From contig WNYE01000043.1 of NCBI GenBank assembly GCA_021396245.1, positions 186,001 through 250,000 on the forward strand: a stretch of DNA of 64,000 nt, given 5' to 3'. The notes below the pieces were generated by a model. It had not been told where the DNA came from. It did not search any database and saw only the letters and a list, made by a program, of their open reading frames with translations. Shown here in pieces: positions 42,122 to 53,666 of the stretch. Origin of the DNA: Sporothrix humicola (Eukaryota > Ascomycota > Sordariomycetes > Ophiostomatales > Ophiostomataceae). Within the stretch, counting starts at the first letter, position 1, and each line of letters opens with the position of its first letter. The position numbers and the translations under genes were made by a program.

Positions 42122-44893
42122 CGGGACACCAGTATAGCAAGCAGCCCTCGAGAGAATCGAACAAGGAAAGTGGAGGAAACGCATGCATGCATGTTACATG
42201 CAGGCGGGAAATGTGGACAAAGAACTCATGCCTCATGTAAACAAGCACATAGACGCAGCAAATAGAACCGCGCAAGACGATAACTGCAGCCTGTCAGTCC
42301 AATGGATTTTCGTCATGTCCATGCAAGTGTCTTTCACCGGCGCGGAGTCGCAAAAACAACCGATGGGGTGTGATGGGCACATGGGTCGACAGGCCGATAT
42401 GGCAATAATGATGGGGACAGTAGATTCGCGGGGAAGCCGTGTCTTCTGCTTTTTTTGTCCTTTTTTGGTTGTTTGTCTTCCGCTTTGTCCGTCTTCTTTT
42501 TACTCTTCCTGCTCCCATGTCTCGGAGGACCCTGTTTCTCGTCCTCGCTCTTTGCCGTCGTATCCATACTTTCTTTTTCCTGTCCAACCTCCTCAGCCCT
42601 CATGCAGTATCTGTTTGCCATCCCCCTCCATTGCCCAACTGGCTGCACTGGCAGGCCCAACATATAGAAGGGGGAAAAACAGCTGAGGCGGCCGAGGGAT
42701 ATGCGGCCAAGGGGATTTGGGGTCCAAAGCAACTACTTTGGTGTGCGGCCCCCACCTCGCAGTGTCTGAAGAAGCCTGCCGCCAAAGCATGAGATGTGTA
42801 AGACTTTGTGCATGATCTTTTCCCGAGTCAAAGAAGCGGGAGTTGCAGTAAACAGTTGGGCGTTCTTTCTTGAGCAAGTTGCCGAAAAAAGACGGGCGAT
42901 CGGTGGGAAAGAAGAGAAAAGGAATCAAACACAACCGTCTGTTTCCACATCTTCTTTTCTCCGCTCGTCGCCCAACCCAGCCATTCTGTGCCGATTGCCA
43001 GTGCATCATCCCAGAGACTGCGTATTGTAGTGGGGCCCGATGGCTGTATGCCACCATACCTCTCGTCTTCCTTGCTTCTTTTATTCGATGCTCGATGCAC
43101 GTCTTCTCTTCAGGCCCATTGCTACTCGGCGCTGACCTATGATTCGTGTTGTCTCTCTGCATGCGCTGCTGCAGTAGAGTGACAACGGCCTCAAAAGCAA
43201 TACTGGCTTGGGTGCCAACTGACTCAACCCGAACAAGACAAAAGAATTCTCATGGAGACGGTGGCCCTCGAGAGAGATCACAGCCAAACAAGAGCCTCAT
43301 CCCCACTATGTCGTAACGCTTCTTGCGTCTCCATTTTTTGGTGTTTCGTTTCCTGTCGACTTGTCAATTTTCTTGTGCACGATCTGATCTTTACCAAAGG
43401 TACTTTCCCAGACGGTGAATACGCTTGCATTGCAGATAGCGGGTCCTTGAAAATCGGGTAGAGCCGACATTGTGTCGAATTTTCAATTATTGCCTCTGGG
43501 GATGTTGTAGTCGTTGCAGTAATTCCTGGTTGTTGCAGTTGGTGTAACTGTTCAAGTCGCCCCTCTCCTTTCTTTTGCCTTTTTTAAAGTTCTGCTTTTT
43601 GTCGGTCCGCGCCGCCCATTGCTCGGCAATCCTCGAAAAAAAGGGCAGAATTGCGCACTCATGAGGCACGAAGGAGAAGAAGCCAATACCAGCCATGTAA
43701 AGTATGAAAAGAATACTGCCGATCATCAAACCGCTTTTTCCTTGTCACATGGGCACGGAGGTTGTCCCGTTACCGGTGTGGTTGGTCTCGCTTTCTCCGT
43801 TCCCCAACGTGGACCGCTGTGATTCGAGGCATGCGGACTCGAGCCGCGAGCGAAAGTTGAAAGGGGGGCTGGTATTCTGTCGACTGGTGGCGGATATTTC
43901 TCTTGTTCACTTTCATCACCCTGTGGCCCCCTTTCTCATATCAACAAAACCGCCAAAGACCGCCTTTGAGCCGCTTCGCGATCCAGTCGGCCGACACACC
44001 ATAATCAATGTGAGAACAGTCGTGCCGTCAGGTTTGGGCTCTGCTGGAGGACAGACGAATGCACTGATTGAGACCCAACTTCACCGTACTCTTGTAAGTA
44101 GACGCATTCAAAGCTGCCTGATCTCTAAGCTCTCTGGCTGGAAAAACAGGTAGCAAAATGACGATGCATGAAGGCCAGACGGGACAAAGCGGCGTAGATC
44201 GGTACCCTGAGAATCGCAGGACAGATCCGTATCAAGTATCTTGCCGGGCACCAGCTGTTGGGCCGAAAGCGTGGTGGCATGTGCTGCGGGCGGATCCTTG
44301 ACGTATCGCTTGACATCCTATCAGATCGATGACTGAGTTGTGCAACTTTAAGAAGAATCAGTGCAAAGACGTTGCGGTCGAGAGGAGGGTGGTGGCGTAT
44401 GCAGGATGAAGCTGGATATGTGGTGTGGACATCCTCCTCCTTCTTGCTTAAAACCATATTGGTGAGGAGTTTTGACAACTCTTCGAATGATAAAAGAGAA
44501 AAGCTGATCCTTCGTTCGTTTGTGTGCTTTCGGGTTACTTTAACGCAGTAGTCTGGCCGTGGGTGTCGTTATTCTGTACTTGGGACCCGCGTATATATTT
44601 CGTGGCACTACCCCATCTTCGTCAGTTATCGATTAGAACATGTGAGGCTCAATTGCTCTTGTACACACAAATCGCCCCATTCCGCCTGTCTTTACTTTAC
44701 CTTCAAGTGCAAAATCCCACTTTGATTTCTCCTATTATCAGTCTCCTTTCCCTGTTGAAAACTGTGTGTAGGCACAAACCCACTGCTTTAAAGTGCAGTA
44801 GTTGAATGTGTGGTACCCTAGTTTTGTCAGTGGCTTGTGACTACTTTTTCAGCTTGATTCGTGAGCATTCATTCACATAAATACATACCTGAT
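42122..44893. other. Intergenic, 2.8 kb
   Basis: No convincing gene. A frame at 43487-43723 (minus, 79 residues) starts with a possible membrane segment (GSILFILYMAGIGFFSFV) followed by a basic tail, but it has no partner exons. Composition alternates between pyrimidine- and purine-rich stretches. The last 300 bp should be the promoter of the zinc-finger-like gene. Confidence 0.45.
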
Positions 44894-46370
44894 ATGTCGT
44901 CAACAAGTGGAGGGAACGACGGTGACGACAGTCATTGGTCTCTATACCGTGGAGGAATGAACGACAACGGATGGATGAACGGCAATGCAGAGATGGGCGA
45001 AGATGACGAGGATATCACCTTGGACCCTGACTATGAGGATGCTAGCTCGTCCTTTGGTAGCGACAATTCCGGTCTTGCAACAGCGGGATCGCGCGAGATG
45101 CCAGGTACTTATCCTCTCTTTGGATCATTGTTCTCTTTTGAAAATATAGCCGGATCTGTGGATCAGATGTTAACACCGCCGCTCAGAAGTCATGCCAGCC
45201 CCAGAAGACGCGCAAATGGAGACCGACGGGGATACTGCGTCCGACACCGTTTCTGACACGTCCACGGAGCATGGATTCCCCATGGACCACTCCATAGGCG
45301 ATCCAGCAACACCAGAGCCAAACAACGAGCCATTCGCTCACATGAACGAGCACGTATATGGCAGCCCCAGTACCAGCATCGGATCAGACGACTTCAAGCC
45401 CAGCCGTATTCCATTTATGGGCTCGGCCCCATACCAAGACAGAATCCGATCACCAAGCATCCTGGCAGAAGACTCTCGAAGCAGGCGAGATAGCATGTCT
45501 AGCATGAACAGTGCAGACAGCATGTCCAGCATAGACAGTGTGATGAGCAGCTCCAGCACGAACAGCACGGCTAGCAGCGGCAGCATGTTCAACAACATGC
45601 CTGGCACACCCGGTGCCATGTCTGACACGACTGACGTAAACGACACCTACCAGACGTACGGCATGCACAACGCGCAGAACGCAAATGCACCGCACGAAAC
45701 ATCGGGTCACGTGTATGGTGCCGGAGGCTTTGCCGACAATCAGATGGTGGACAACACCGCAGGAGTCGATACGGTGGTGAATCACTTGACCAGCCTTCAA
45801 TGTGAATTTGCCTTCATATCCGACTGCACAGAAGTCTTCCAATTGGGGCAAGAAAAGGCGTGGGCAAGACACACCATGTCGCACTTGCGCGACAAGATTC
45901 CGCACCGCTGCAAGTGTTGGTTCTGTGATAAAGTCTTTGATGCCGAGGAGAAAAAGAGACCACGGAAAGAGAACTTTGAGCGCCGGATGCATCATATTGC
46001 AGACCACTTTCGCCATAACGATCAGATGTCGTTCCATTACGACCTTGACTTGGCTAAACATCTGTGTCGCAACAGGGTGATCAGCAAGGAAAAGTACACG
46101 GAGATAAAGACTTACGAGGCTAGCAACACGATGGCAACCGACAACTATAGCTATAACACGAGTGGTTATAGCTATAGCGAGGCCAGTGGGAGTGGTCAGT
46201 ACTTGGACGGCAACGAAGTCGCGTTTGACAATAGCGGCGTTCAAGAGACCGGCCATAAGCGAGACAGCGGCAAGTCTGGAGAAAGGAGGCACGGAGACAA
46301 GAAGAGCGACAGGAAAGATGGGAAGAGGAGCGAGAAAAAGGATGACAAAAAGAAAGATCGGCGGTGGTAG
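44894..46370 (+). CDS. Protein with two degenerate zinc-finger-like motifs
   Basis: Two exons, 44894-45104 and 45187-46370, giving 464 residues. The 82-nt intron has donor GTACTT, branch TTAAC and acceptor CTCAG; the junction restores the frame. The first 260 residues are disordered and acidic, with Ser/Met-rich repetition (DSMSSMNSADSMSSIDS, about 172-188). Two Cys/His motifs follow: C276-x7-C284-x14-H299-x3-H303, and C314-x2-C317-x22-H340-x3-H344. Between and around them are aromatic positions typical of C2H2 fingers (F288, W296, W315, F316). The C-terminus is an extremely basic Lys/Arg/Asp tail (about 427-464), suggesting nuclear import or nucleic-acid contact. Fungi carry large families of such two-finger proteins with no known role. 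Whether it binds DNA, RNA or protein is open. Confidence 0.78.
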
Positions 46371-47945
46371 GGAGGACGCAGCGGATGGGGCCAGGCCGAG
46401 TTGGTGTTCAGCTTGTTTTGATGATGCCGAAAGGATGGAGTGGAAATGGAGAATTGGCCTCAGAGAGAAGGATGAGGATTGTTTTTCAGGAGCGCGGAGA
46501 ATGGTTCGCAGTTTCCTTTTGCTGTTCCCCGCCCACAAGGCTGCCCTTGGGTCGTGCCTGCCGGGCGAGGCCAACAATTTGGTGGTCGAGGCGGTGTGAA
46601 CCGACCTGATTTCCTATTTAGGAAGCAGCGGTGATGAGTGGCGACTTTTGTTTGTTTTGGTGACCCCTATTTCCTCTTTGGTCATTGTGCCAGTGTTAGT
46701 TCGATCTCTTTGGTTCTTTCCTTTCTTTCCCTTCTCTGGTGTATTTTTTGTACTTTCCCATACTTTTGAAATTTCGGTACTTTGTTTTTATCTGCTCCTT
46801 CCACTTCTTGTTTGTTTTTTTACTCCATTTCCAATACCTTTTTGTTTCGGCCGTCTTGTTGCTTGGTTCTTTCCTTTGTCAGCCTTTGCCCTCGCACCTG
46901 CCTCTTCCTTTTTATTTTGTTTCCACGCCAGCAGAGAGTGAATCATATATCTGGTTTGTAAGACTTTTGTCCTCGAGGACATCATGTCATGTTGAAGAGA
47001 GGAAGACCCAAGAATGTAAGATCTTTATACCCTCTCACGGTCGCCCAGGCTCGGAATTGGGCAATATATAACAGCACATTCAAATACATGTCCAATTAAG
47101 AAATATGCAGCTTCGTAGGAGCATGAGGAGGTCGCCTTTGCTCTTTCCCGGCCTTGCGACCCACACCTACCCGCCAAGGCGTAAATCACAAGGCGTACCT
47201 GCCTTGTTTGTTCTGGACAGGCCTGTTTTACGTTCAAAAGAACAAGTCACATTTCTAACTTGGGCATAAACCGCAAGGCCAGGAAGCGACGAATAGCTGT
47301 AAAGCAAGCCTTGAACATGCACCTTTGTGTATTTTTTCTACTTCAAACTGTTGATTTCTGTACAACAACTCAAATTCTAGTCCGTTTTTCTTCACTTATG
47401 ATCTGCCACGTCAGTTGCTTTCGTACATATACAGATCCGGGGAAGGTGCCGGTAGGGCGCAGCTTCTGTTCTGGTCGGACACGTATCACGAGAACGGCAT
47501 GCGAGGAAGGAGCCATCCTATGTGCCCAGCCCTTTCCGCAAGGCCAAGCTTTGAGGTTCGAGCTCGAAGCTATCGGTCCTGCAACTCCTTCCTATCGTCA
47601 TCTTTTGTCAGGGAAGGAGCGATGCGGTTGGCAAATACAAAGACAGAAAGAGCATGTCTCGTGCTTATCCCCCCTTTTCCCCTCCCACTTCCGATCTACA
47701 TCACGATGCCCAAGCCTTTCGTCTCCCAATTCTCTTTCGCCTTCTCGCCTCGTTTTTTTCGATATACTCATCATGTCAATGAACTTGTCGGGCCGTTTCA
47801 ACCCTTCATATTGCCCCGCTAGTATATGCAAAATAAAATAAACAAAGAAAGGATGACAGCCAATAATCATTAAGCAAAACAACAACAAATCACGATCCTC
47901 CTCTTCCTCGACCCAACTCTTCCCAACTCTCCCCAGATCTCGAAA
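46371..47945. other. Intergenic, 1.6 kb between convergent genes
   Basis: 3' flanks of the zinc-finger-like gene (+) and the Hsp70-like gene (-). From 46,640 to 46,920 the + strand is T/pyrimidine-rich. GGAAGGAGC-type words occur three times (46794 on the minus strand, 47505 and 47612 on the plus strand). No gene was recognised. Confidence 0.5.
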
Positions 47946-50598
47946 TCAGTGGAAATCGGCTTCCACGCGACCATAGCGGACACCATCAACCTTGAGCTCG
48001 AAGCCCAAGCCGGCACTGTCGACCACCATTTCGAGGGTAAAGTCTAGATTGTCAAACTCGACACCACGTGTTGTGGTGAGACGAGTGAAGAGGCTGCGGG
48101 GCACGGCACTGAGGTCGGTTGTCAGCGTGCAGACGTGGATCAGGTTGTTTCCACTGCCGTTGCCGTTGCCACTCCCATTCCCTTCTGCTCCATCGAGTCC
48201 ACCATCGACAATCTTTTCACCGCTTCCGTTGCTGTTGATGCCTCCAGCCTTGCTGCCAAGAGCTCCGCCCCCAAAACCGCCGCCGCCGCCACGAGCATAC
48301 GATTCTGGCGGCTCGTCGGCAGCACAGGCGATCAGGTCGTCAGTGACTATAAGTGACTGGCCAGGGCGGAAGTTGCGGGTGTAGTGGAAGGCAATGGGCG
48401 AGAGCGGGGAAATGGAGTCGCCCTTGGCAATGTGCCATTGCATACGATCAGAAACCATCCAGCGCTCCCACAGCGGCGACCAGTAGCGCTCGCTGACCGA
48501 GTGCTTGGCCTCGTCGTAGACGGTGGCATAGGATGTGCCATAATGGAAACGTGCCCGCCGAGACAGCACCATACTGCCCTCAAGACCTCGCAAAACAGCA
48601 CCACGGACGACGGCAGTCCATGCATAGACGGGCTGCATGACCTCGATGGGCGGAATGGGGACCGTGCCGTTGGGACCGCTATCGGCGAGGCTCAGGTTGG
48701 CAATATCAAGAGATGCCGCTGCCGCGTGTGTCGGCCGCTCGCTGTACGGTGGCGGTGGTAGCTGTGATGATCCTGTGCCGTGGGTGGCAATGCCGTCCAT
48801 GAGGTTGCCGCGGAAGTGGTGCTTGAGTCGCCGGTAGAGGTAGTCGCTCTGGCCGAAACCACCGACAAGAATAATTCCGGAAACGATGCCGCCCTTGGCC
48901 CGCAGCTTGTCGACTTGGCCCTGGACCAGATCGCAGACTTCTTTGACAATCGGCTCGAAAATCTCCAGCACCTGCTCGGCAGACATGACCAAGAATCCAG
49001 AATCAAGACCGGCCTCTTCATCGTCAGGCAGACCGGGGAATCTAAACATATTAGTACTGGCCCGGATAACATAGTATTTTCCCAAGGTGGTGTACTCACG
49101 GAATGTTGACTTCTTGGTGCTCGTCTTCGTTAAAGTTGCGCTTCACAAACTCCTCAAAATACCGCAGCCCCATCTGCCAGGTCTTGCTCTTCTTCGTCCT
49201 CATCTCGTCGAAGCGGCTCTGGCCCAGCCGGCGGCACACGTGCTCCTCGAAGCGGTAGTTGAGGAACGCGCTGCCACACAAGCCACCAGTACCGACTGCC
49301 GACTCCTCGACGCGCAGGGGCTTCAGGGAGATGATCTTGTACGCAATCAGATCGACGGTACCGCCGCCACCGTCACAGACGATAAAGTTGTCGCCAACGT
49401 TCAGGTGGTTCGGCTGAATGGCCTTGAGCGTGTACACGGCAGCCGCCTCGGGCTCGCTGATCATCTGGATGGACGAGCGGTCGCCCATGCCGGCGCGCTC
49501 GGCGGCCAGCAGTGTCGTGTTCTTGGCGGCGTCGGACCACACGGCCGGGCAGGTCAGGACAAAGTCGACGCGGGTCGAGGCCATGAACGATGCGCCGTAC
49601 CGCCGCGACAGGGTGTCCATGGTGTGCTTATAGACCTGGGTCAGGTAGTCGGCGACGGCATCGACCACGGTCTTCTTGTACCTGCTGAGCTGCGCGGCGG
49701 TTTCGAGCGGGCTGACATAAAAGGGCAGCTTCTGGGTGCGGTCGAGGAACAGCTTGATGCAGCGCAAGCGCGACTCTTCGGGCTTGAACTGGAAGCCCCA
49801 GCGCACGGTCGGCTCTGTGCCTGGTGGCGCATCGATGGGCAGGTCGTACGTCATCTCGGTGGGCACCTTGTCGGAGGTGATGCCGTTGCCGCCGGGCCAT
49901 GTCTTGATGATCTCAATGTCGTCGGGCATGGGCGTGTACACGGCGGCAACTCCCGAAAACGTCGTGCCGAAATCAACACCGACAATCAGACGATCAGAGG
50001 GCGGCGTGAACTCGCGAACAGGCTCGCGGACCGGGCCGTGGATAGCCTCGGCGGCCGAGGGTGGGTTTGGTGTGCCGGAACTAGAGGTGGTCGGCTTAGG
50101 GCCAACAGAAGCGCCTATTGTCGGCCCTGCAGTCGGGGTGTTCGAATTGGAGTTGGAGCGGAAGAGAGAGGTCGTGGAGGAGGAGGGTGAGTGGCTGGCG
50201 TTGCCAGCGCCGCCTTGTATTAACGAGGCAGACGGGCCGAGCGCCGTAGGCGATGTTGCGGAGTAGACAGATGCGCCGCGCGCACCGTTGGCCTTGGACG
50301 CAGCCTGGTTTGCAGCCAGAGATGCGGCTGACAATGATGTCGGCGTCAGCAGCAGTGACGACGACGAAGATGTGGAGGCATGGATTCGTGGTGGTGGCGG
50401 AGGAGGTGGTGGTGTGTGGGTATGGATGGAGCCAGTTGCCGCGGCGGCCGCTGCCGCTGCAGTCGCGCTGTGTAATTGTTGCGGAGGTGGTGGTGTAGGC
50501 GTGGGCGAGGTATATGTCGCAAAGTAGCTGTTCCGGGAGTCTCGCGAGCGCTGCGCTGGCGGAGGTGGTGGCCGCAATGGCCCGCCGTTGTTGCTCAT
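47946..50598 (-). CDS. HSPA12-like Hsp70-fold ATPase
   Basis: Two exons on the minus strand, 50598-49100 and 49041-47946, giving 864 residues. The 58-nt intron has donor GTGAGT, branch TACTAAT and acceptor TTTAG, and the Pro codon is split. The protein has the actin/Hsp70 nucleotide-binding fold: phosphate-1 motif G207-V-D-F-G-T-T213; LTCPAVWSD and MISEPEAAAVY; phosphate-2 motif D409-G-G-G-G-T-V-D416; adenosine motif V559-G-G-F-G563. It lacks the canonical Hsp70 peptide-binding domain and EEVD tail and has fungal-type insertions, which matches the HSPA12-like class common in filamentous fungi. ATP binding is well supported; chaperone activity is not established. The first 200 residues are disordered and Pro/Ser/Ala-rich. 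A Gly/Ser/Asn loop (about 760-800) interrupts the C-terminal part. The start at 50598 (MSNNGG) is preferred over an in-frame ATG at 50712. Confidence 0.9.
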
Positions 50599-53500
50599 GA
50601 TCGGACAGGAGGACGAGGGGGAGGAGGGGGATGGAAGAGAGAGAGGAGCGGGGTGGTGGGGGGAGTCCGGCCTTGTTCTCGAGTCCCGTCTCACACTCGG
50701 AACGGGAAGCAAGGCTACCGTCGAGAAACTCGGAGAAATATACGGCGTTGGGTATAGAGGAAGAACTTCGGCAGAAGAGGAGAGGGTTCTCGGCGCCGTT
50801 GGTTTTCCCTCCGCTTTTCCCCTCTTAAGCTAGCTGTGCCGTTTTAGAGGTGAGTAGCGATGTATTTGCAGCTCCAATTGTAAGACTGCAGAGGTATGTT
50901 GGCGGCCCAAGTCGAGTATAAGGTGGAAAATAGAAGACCGGTGAAGGAATGTCGGATTGTATGAATGTCGGGGAGAGTTGGTGAGATGTTGGCAAGAAAA
51001 GGTGAGGAATCGTCAAAGACAAGCAAGGAAGGAGGTGGGAGGCTAGTTCCGCCGCCCGGCTGTCCCTCCCGTGGCCCTTTCTTTGCCTGTAATTATGGCG
51101 TACTAGGCTGGAAGGCGGCTGAACAGAGGTGGGAAAGAGCAACCCAAAAAAGAAATGGGGCAGAATGACCAGGCTGACTTTGGCTGGCGGGGGTTCGTTC
51201 TCTTCTGCCTTTTACTTGGGGAAACTCGACAATTGGCGGGGGGAAACAAGCAATAAAGACGAAAAATGAAAAGAGGAAGAAAAGAAGAAGTCGAGAATGA
51301 AAAAGAGAAGAAATAAAAATACGAGAACGACGAGGAACATATTCCAAGGAAAGAGACAAAATAGAAAAGAAAGAAAAGAAAAACGAGTGCCTAAATTTCC
51401 CTAGTCTTTTCGTGTCTCTTCCTCCGTTCCCTCATTGACCATTGACAGCTCCTTCCTCATGGAAAAGAGGCTGATCGCAACTCAAAAAGTCACCGCCCTA
51501 TCGTATCGCGTGCCGCCTTTTTGGTGCCTTTTTTTGGTGCCAGGCACCCGTCAAAAAAATAGTGCCAACTGGGGCCCGCGCCGTCGAAAAAAGAGGGGAA
51601 AAGAGACATGCAGACACTGCGAAATGGATGGACAACCAGAAGCTTCCCATTTTGTCTCTTTTGTTAGTGCATTCTCCATCGGTAAGCTTCATTTTTTGTT
51701 GTCTTTGTTGCTGCCTGCGAACAAGGGTCTAAATTAACAACAAAGCTTACTTTGCCGTTTGCCGTCAACTTCCCGCCAATCTTGTCCCTTTTTATTTACA
51801 ATTCAATTCAGTCCCTTTCCTTCTTTCCTTGGAAATATCCCTTTCCATTGAAAAAGACGGAGTATTACGACATAATTGGAATGGTGATTTGAAAGTGCCT
51901 TTCTCCGTCCGTCTGGCAGTTCACAGCATAACGGCCACAGATCTTGTTCTTTTCTTTCCATCTCGTCCCAGTCTCATCCCCCACTTTATCAAGGCGGCAG
52001 TCAATCAACACAACTGTCTGCATACCATTCAACTCCTCGATTGTATCCCATTTCTACTTCTCGTGTTTAAACCTCGGATGGGAGGCTGTGCTTTGTCTTG
52101 GGCTCCCAATTTGGCAAAGGGAGAGGGAAGGAACAACCCCAAGGCGGCGCAGCCTCAAATTACAGACAAGACACAGGCCAAGGCGGATGGGAAGGCTGAG
52201 AAGGGAAAGAGGAAAGTCCACTCAGGCTGTAAGGCTTGGGTTGACCTTGATTATGTAAGTAATTTTACCACTGACAATAGCCAACCCTCACAATAGACAT
52301 CTCACAATTGACTACACTCAATGCATTTACATTTTTAAACGATTGGCGATGGTGATATAACGTTTTCATTTTCCCAGTAATCAAACAAATGGCAGCGCTC
52401 CAATCATTTCTCCGTCCCATGGTGGGATCCGGAATAGAAGTAGATGTAGTTATGCGACCCAGCAGTATTCGGCTCCTTCCTTGCATTAGCAACGAGCGTT
52501 CCAGCCTCGTCAGAGTGTCCAAATGCAGAAGGAAGCATGGGCACCGCATAATAGAAAATAAATAGAGTAATAAGATGGTATAATGGAGACGCAAAAGGCC
52601 CTGCAAACAAAGGAAAATATGGCGGGGGTGAAGATATAAACAAGGGGAGATATAAAATGCAAGGAATAAGATGGAACCCGGAAAAAAGAGCACCTCCCGG
52701 CAAAGAACCGGTGGACCGGCGGTAGTCAAGCAAGCAAACGAAACGGACAAAGAACGAAGAATAAAGATAATAGAGAGACCATCCAATCTATGTAAGTTAG
52801 AAGAAGATATGTATAAATAAGAGAAGGACTGTCAATATCAGGAAACGAAGAAATACTGCAGAAAAGAGAGTGAACGAAAGAGAAAAGAGAGGGGTATTTG
52901 TAAAGCTTCCAATTTTTCTAGTAGCGGTTGGGCTTTGGCTTTCGCGAAAAAATAAAGAGTGTAGAGATATATGAAAAGAAGCGAAGCAAAGCAAAGCAAA
53001 GAGAGAGAAAACAGTAGATGAATAGCCAGAAAGAAAATAAATGATGAAAAAAGTAATAAAAAGATAGTAATGAAAAAAGTAGATCGCCATGCTAAGTTTT
53101 GTAACTGTATTTGAAATCGACGAAACGACAAACATCCAGCGGACGATCTTTGTCAGGCCAGACTTTGTTGTTCGACTTCAAAGAGGGGGTATGTATGTGC
53201 GGTTTTGCGAGAGAAACGAAGGAAGAAGCAAAATAAAAGCGGCAGCTCGAAAGAGAACGTCGAACCCCGGCAGTCTATAGAAAGGTTGTGAAGATGAGAA
53301 AACCAGCAATAAATGGTAGTAAAAACGAAAGTCAAGAAATCAAAAAGTAAAAAAAAAGAGAATAACACCCGCAAGAACACCGCCATATGACCGGATAGAT
53401 GACAATCAATGAAAGACGAGAAATGAAGAACGCGATAAATCAAATAAAGCAACAAAGGACTTTTCGTACAATGCCGAAAACCGCCCAACAATAAAACAAG

Positions 53501-53666
53501 AGAAGCTCAACAAGCGACGAATAAAAGTAATGGCAGAATATGGACAAAGGAAATTAAGTAGTGTGTGGCGTGGTATATATAGTGTAGTAAGGAGTAGATG
53601 TAGCTTCAAGATCATGTCGATGACAGTCGTGGTCGTGATCTAGATCGTAGTCGTGTAATTGTAAAA
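50599..53666. other. Intergenic, 3.1 kb
   Basis: Upstream of the minus-strand Hsp70-like gene and downstream of the Ime2-type kinase gene. From 51,240 to 51,400 and from 52,560 to 53,560 the + strand is strongly A/purine-rich. The pattern includes short AAGC repetition (GAAGCAAAGCAAAGC around 52,981-53,000). No coding frame with domain character was seen. A DNA stretch near 51,860 contains ACGGAGTA. Confidence 0.5.

Noticed and set aside
49087..50190. 367-codon frame antisense to the Hsp70-like gene
   Set aside because: Shadow of a strongly supported ATPase gene; Gly/Arg/Val-rich without motifs.
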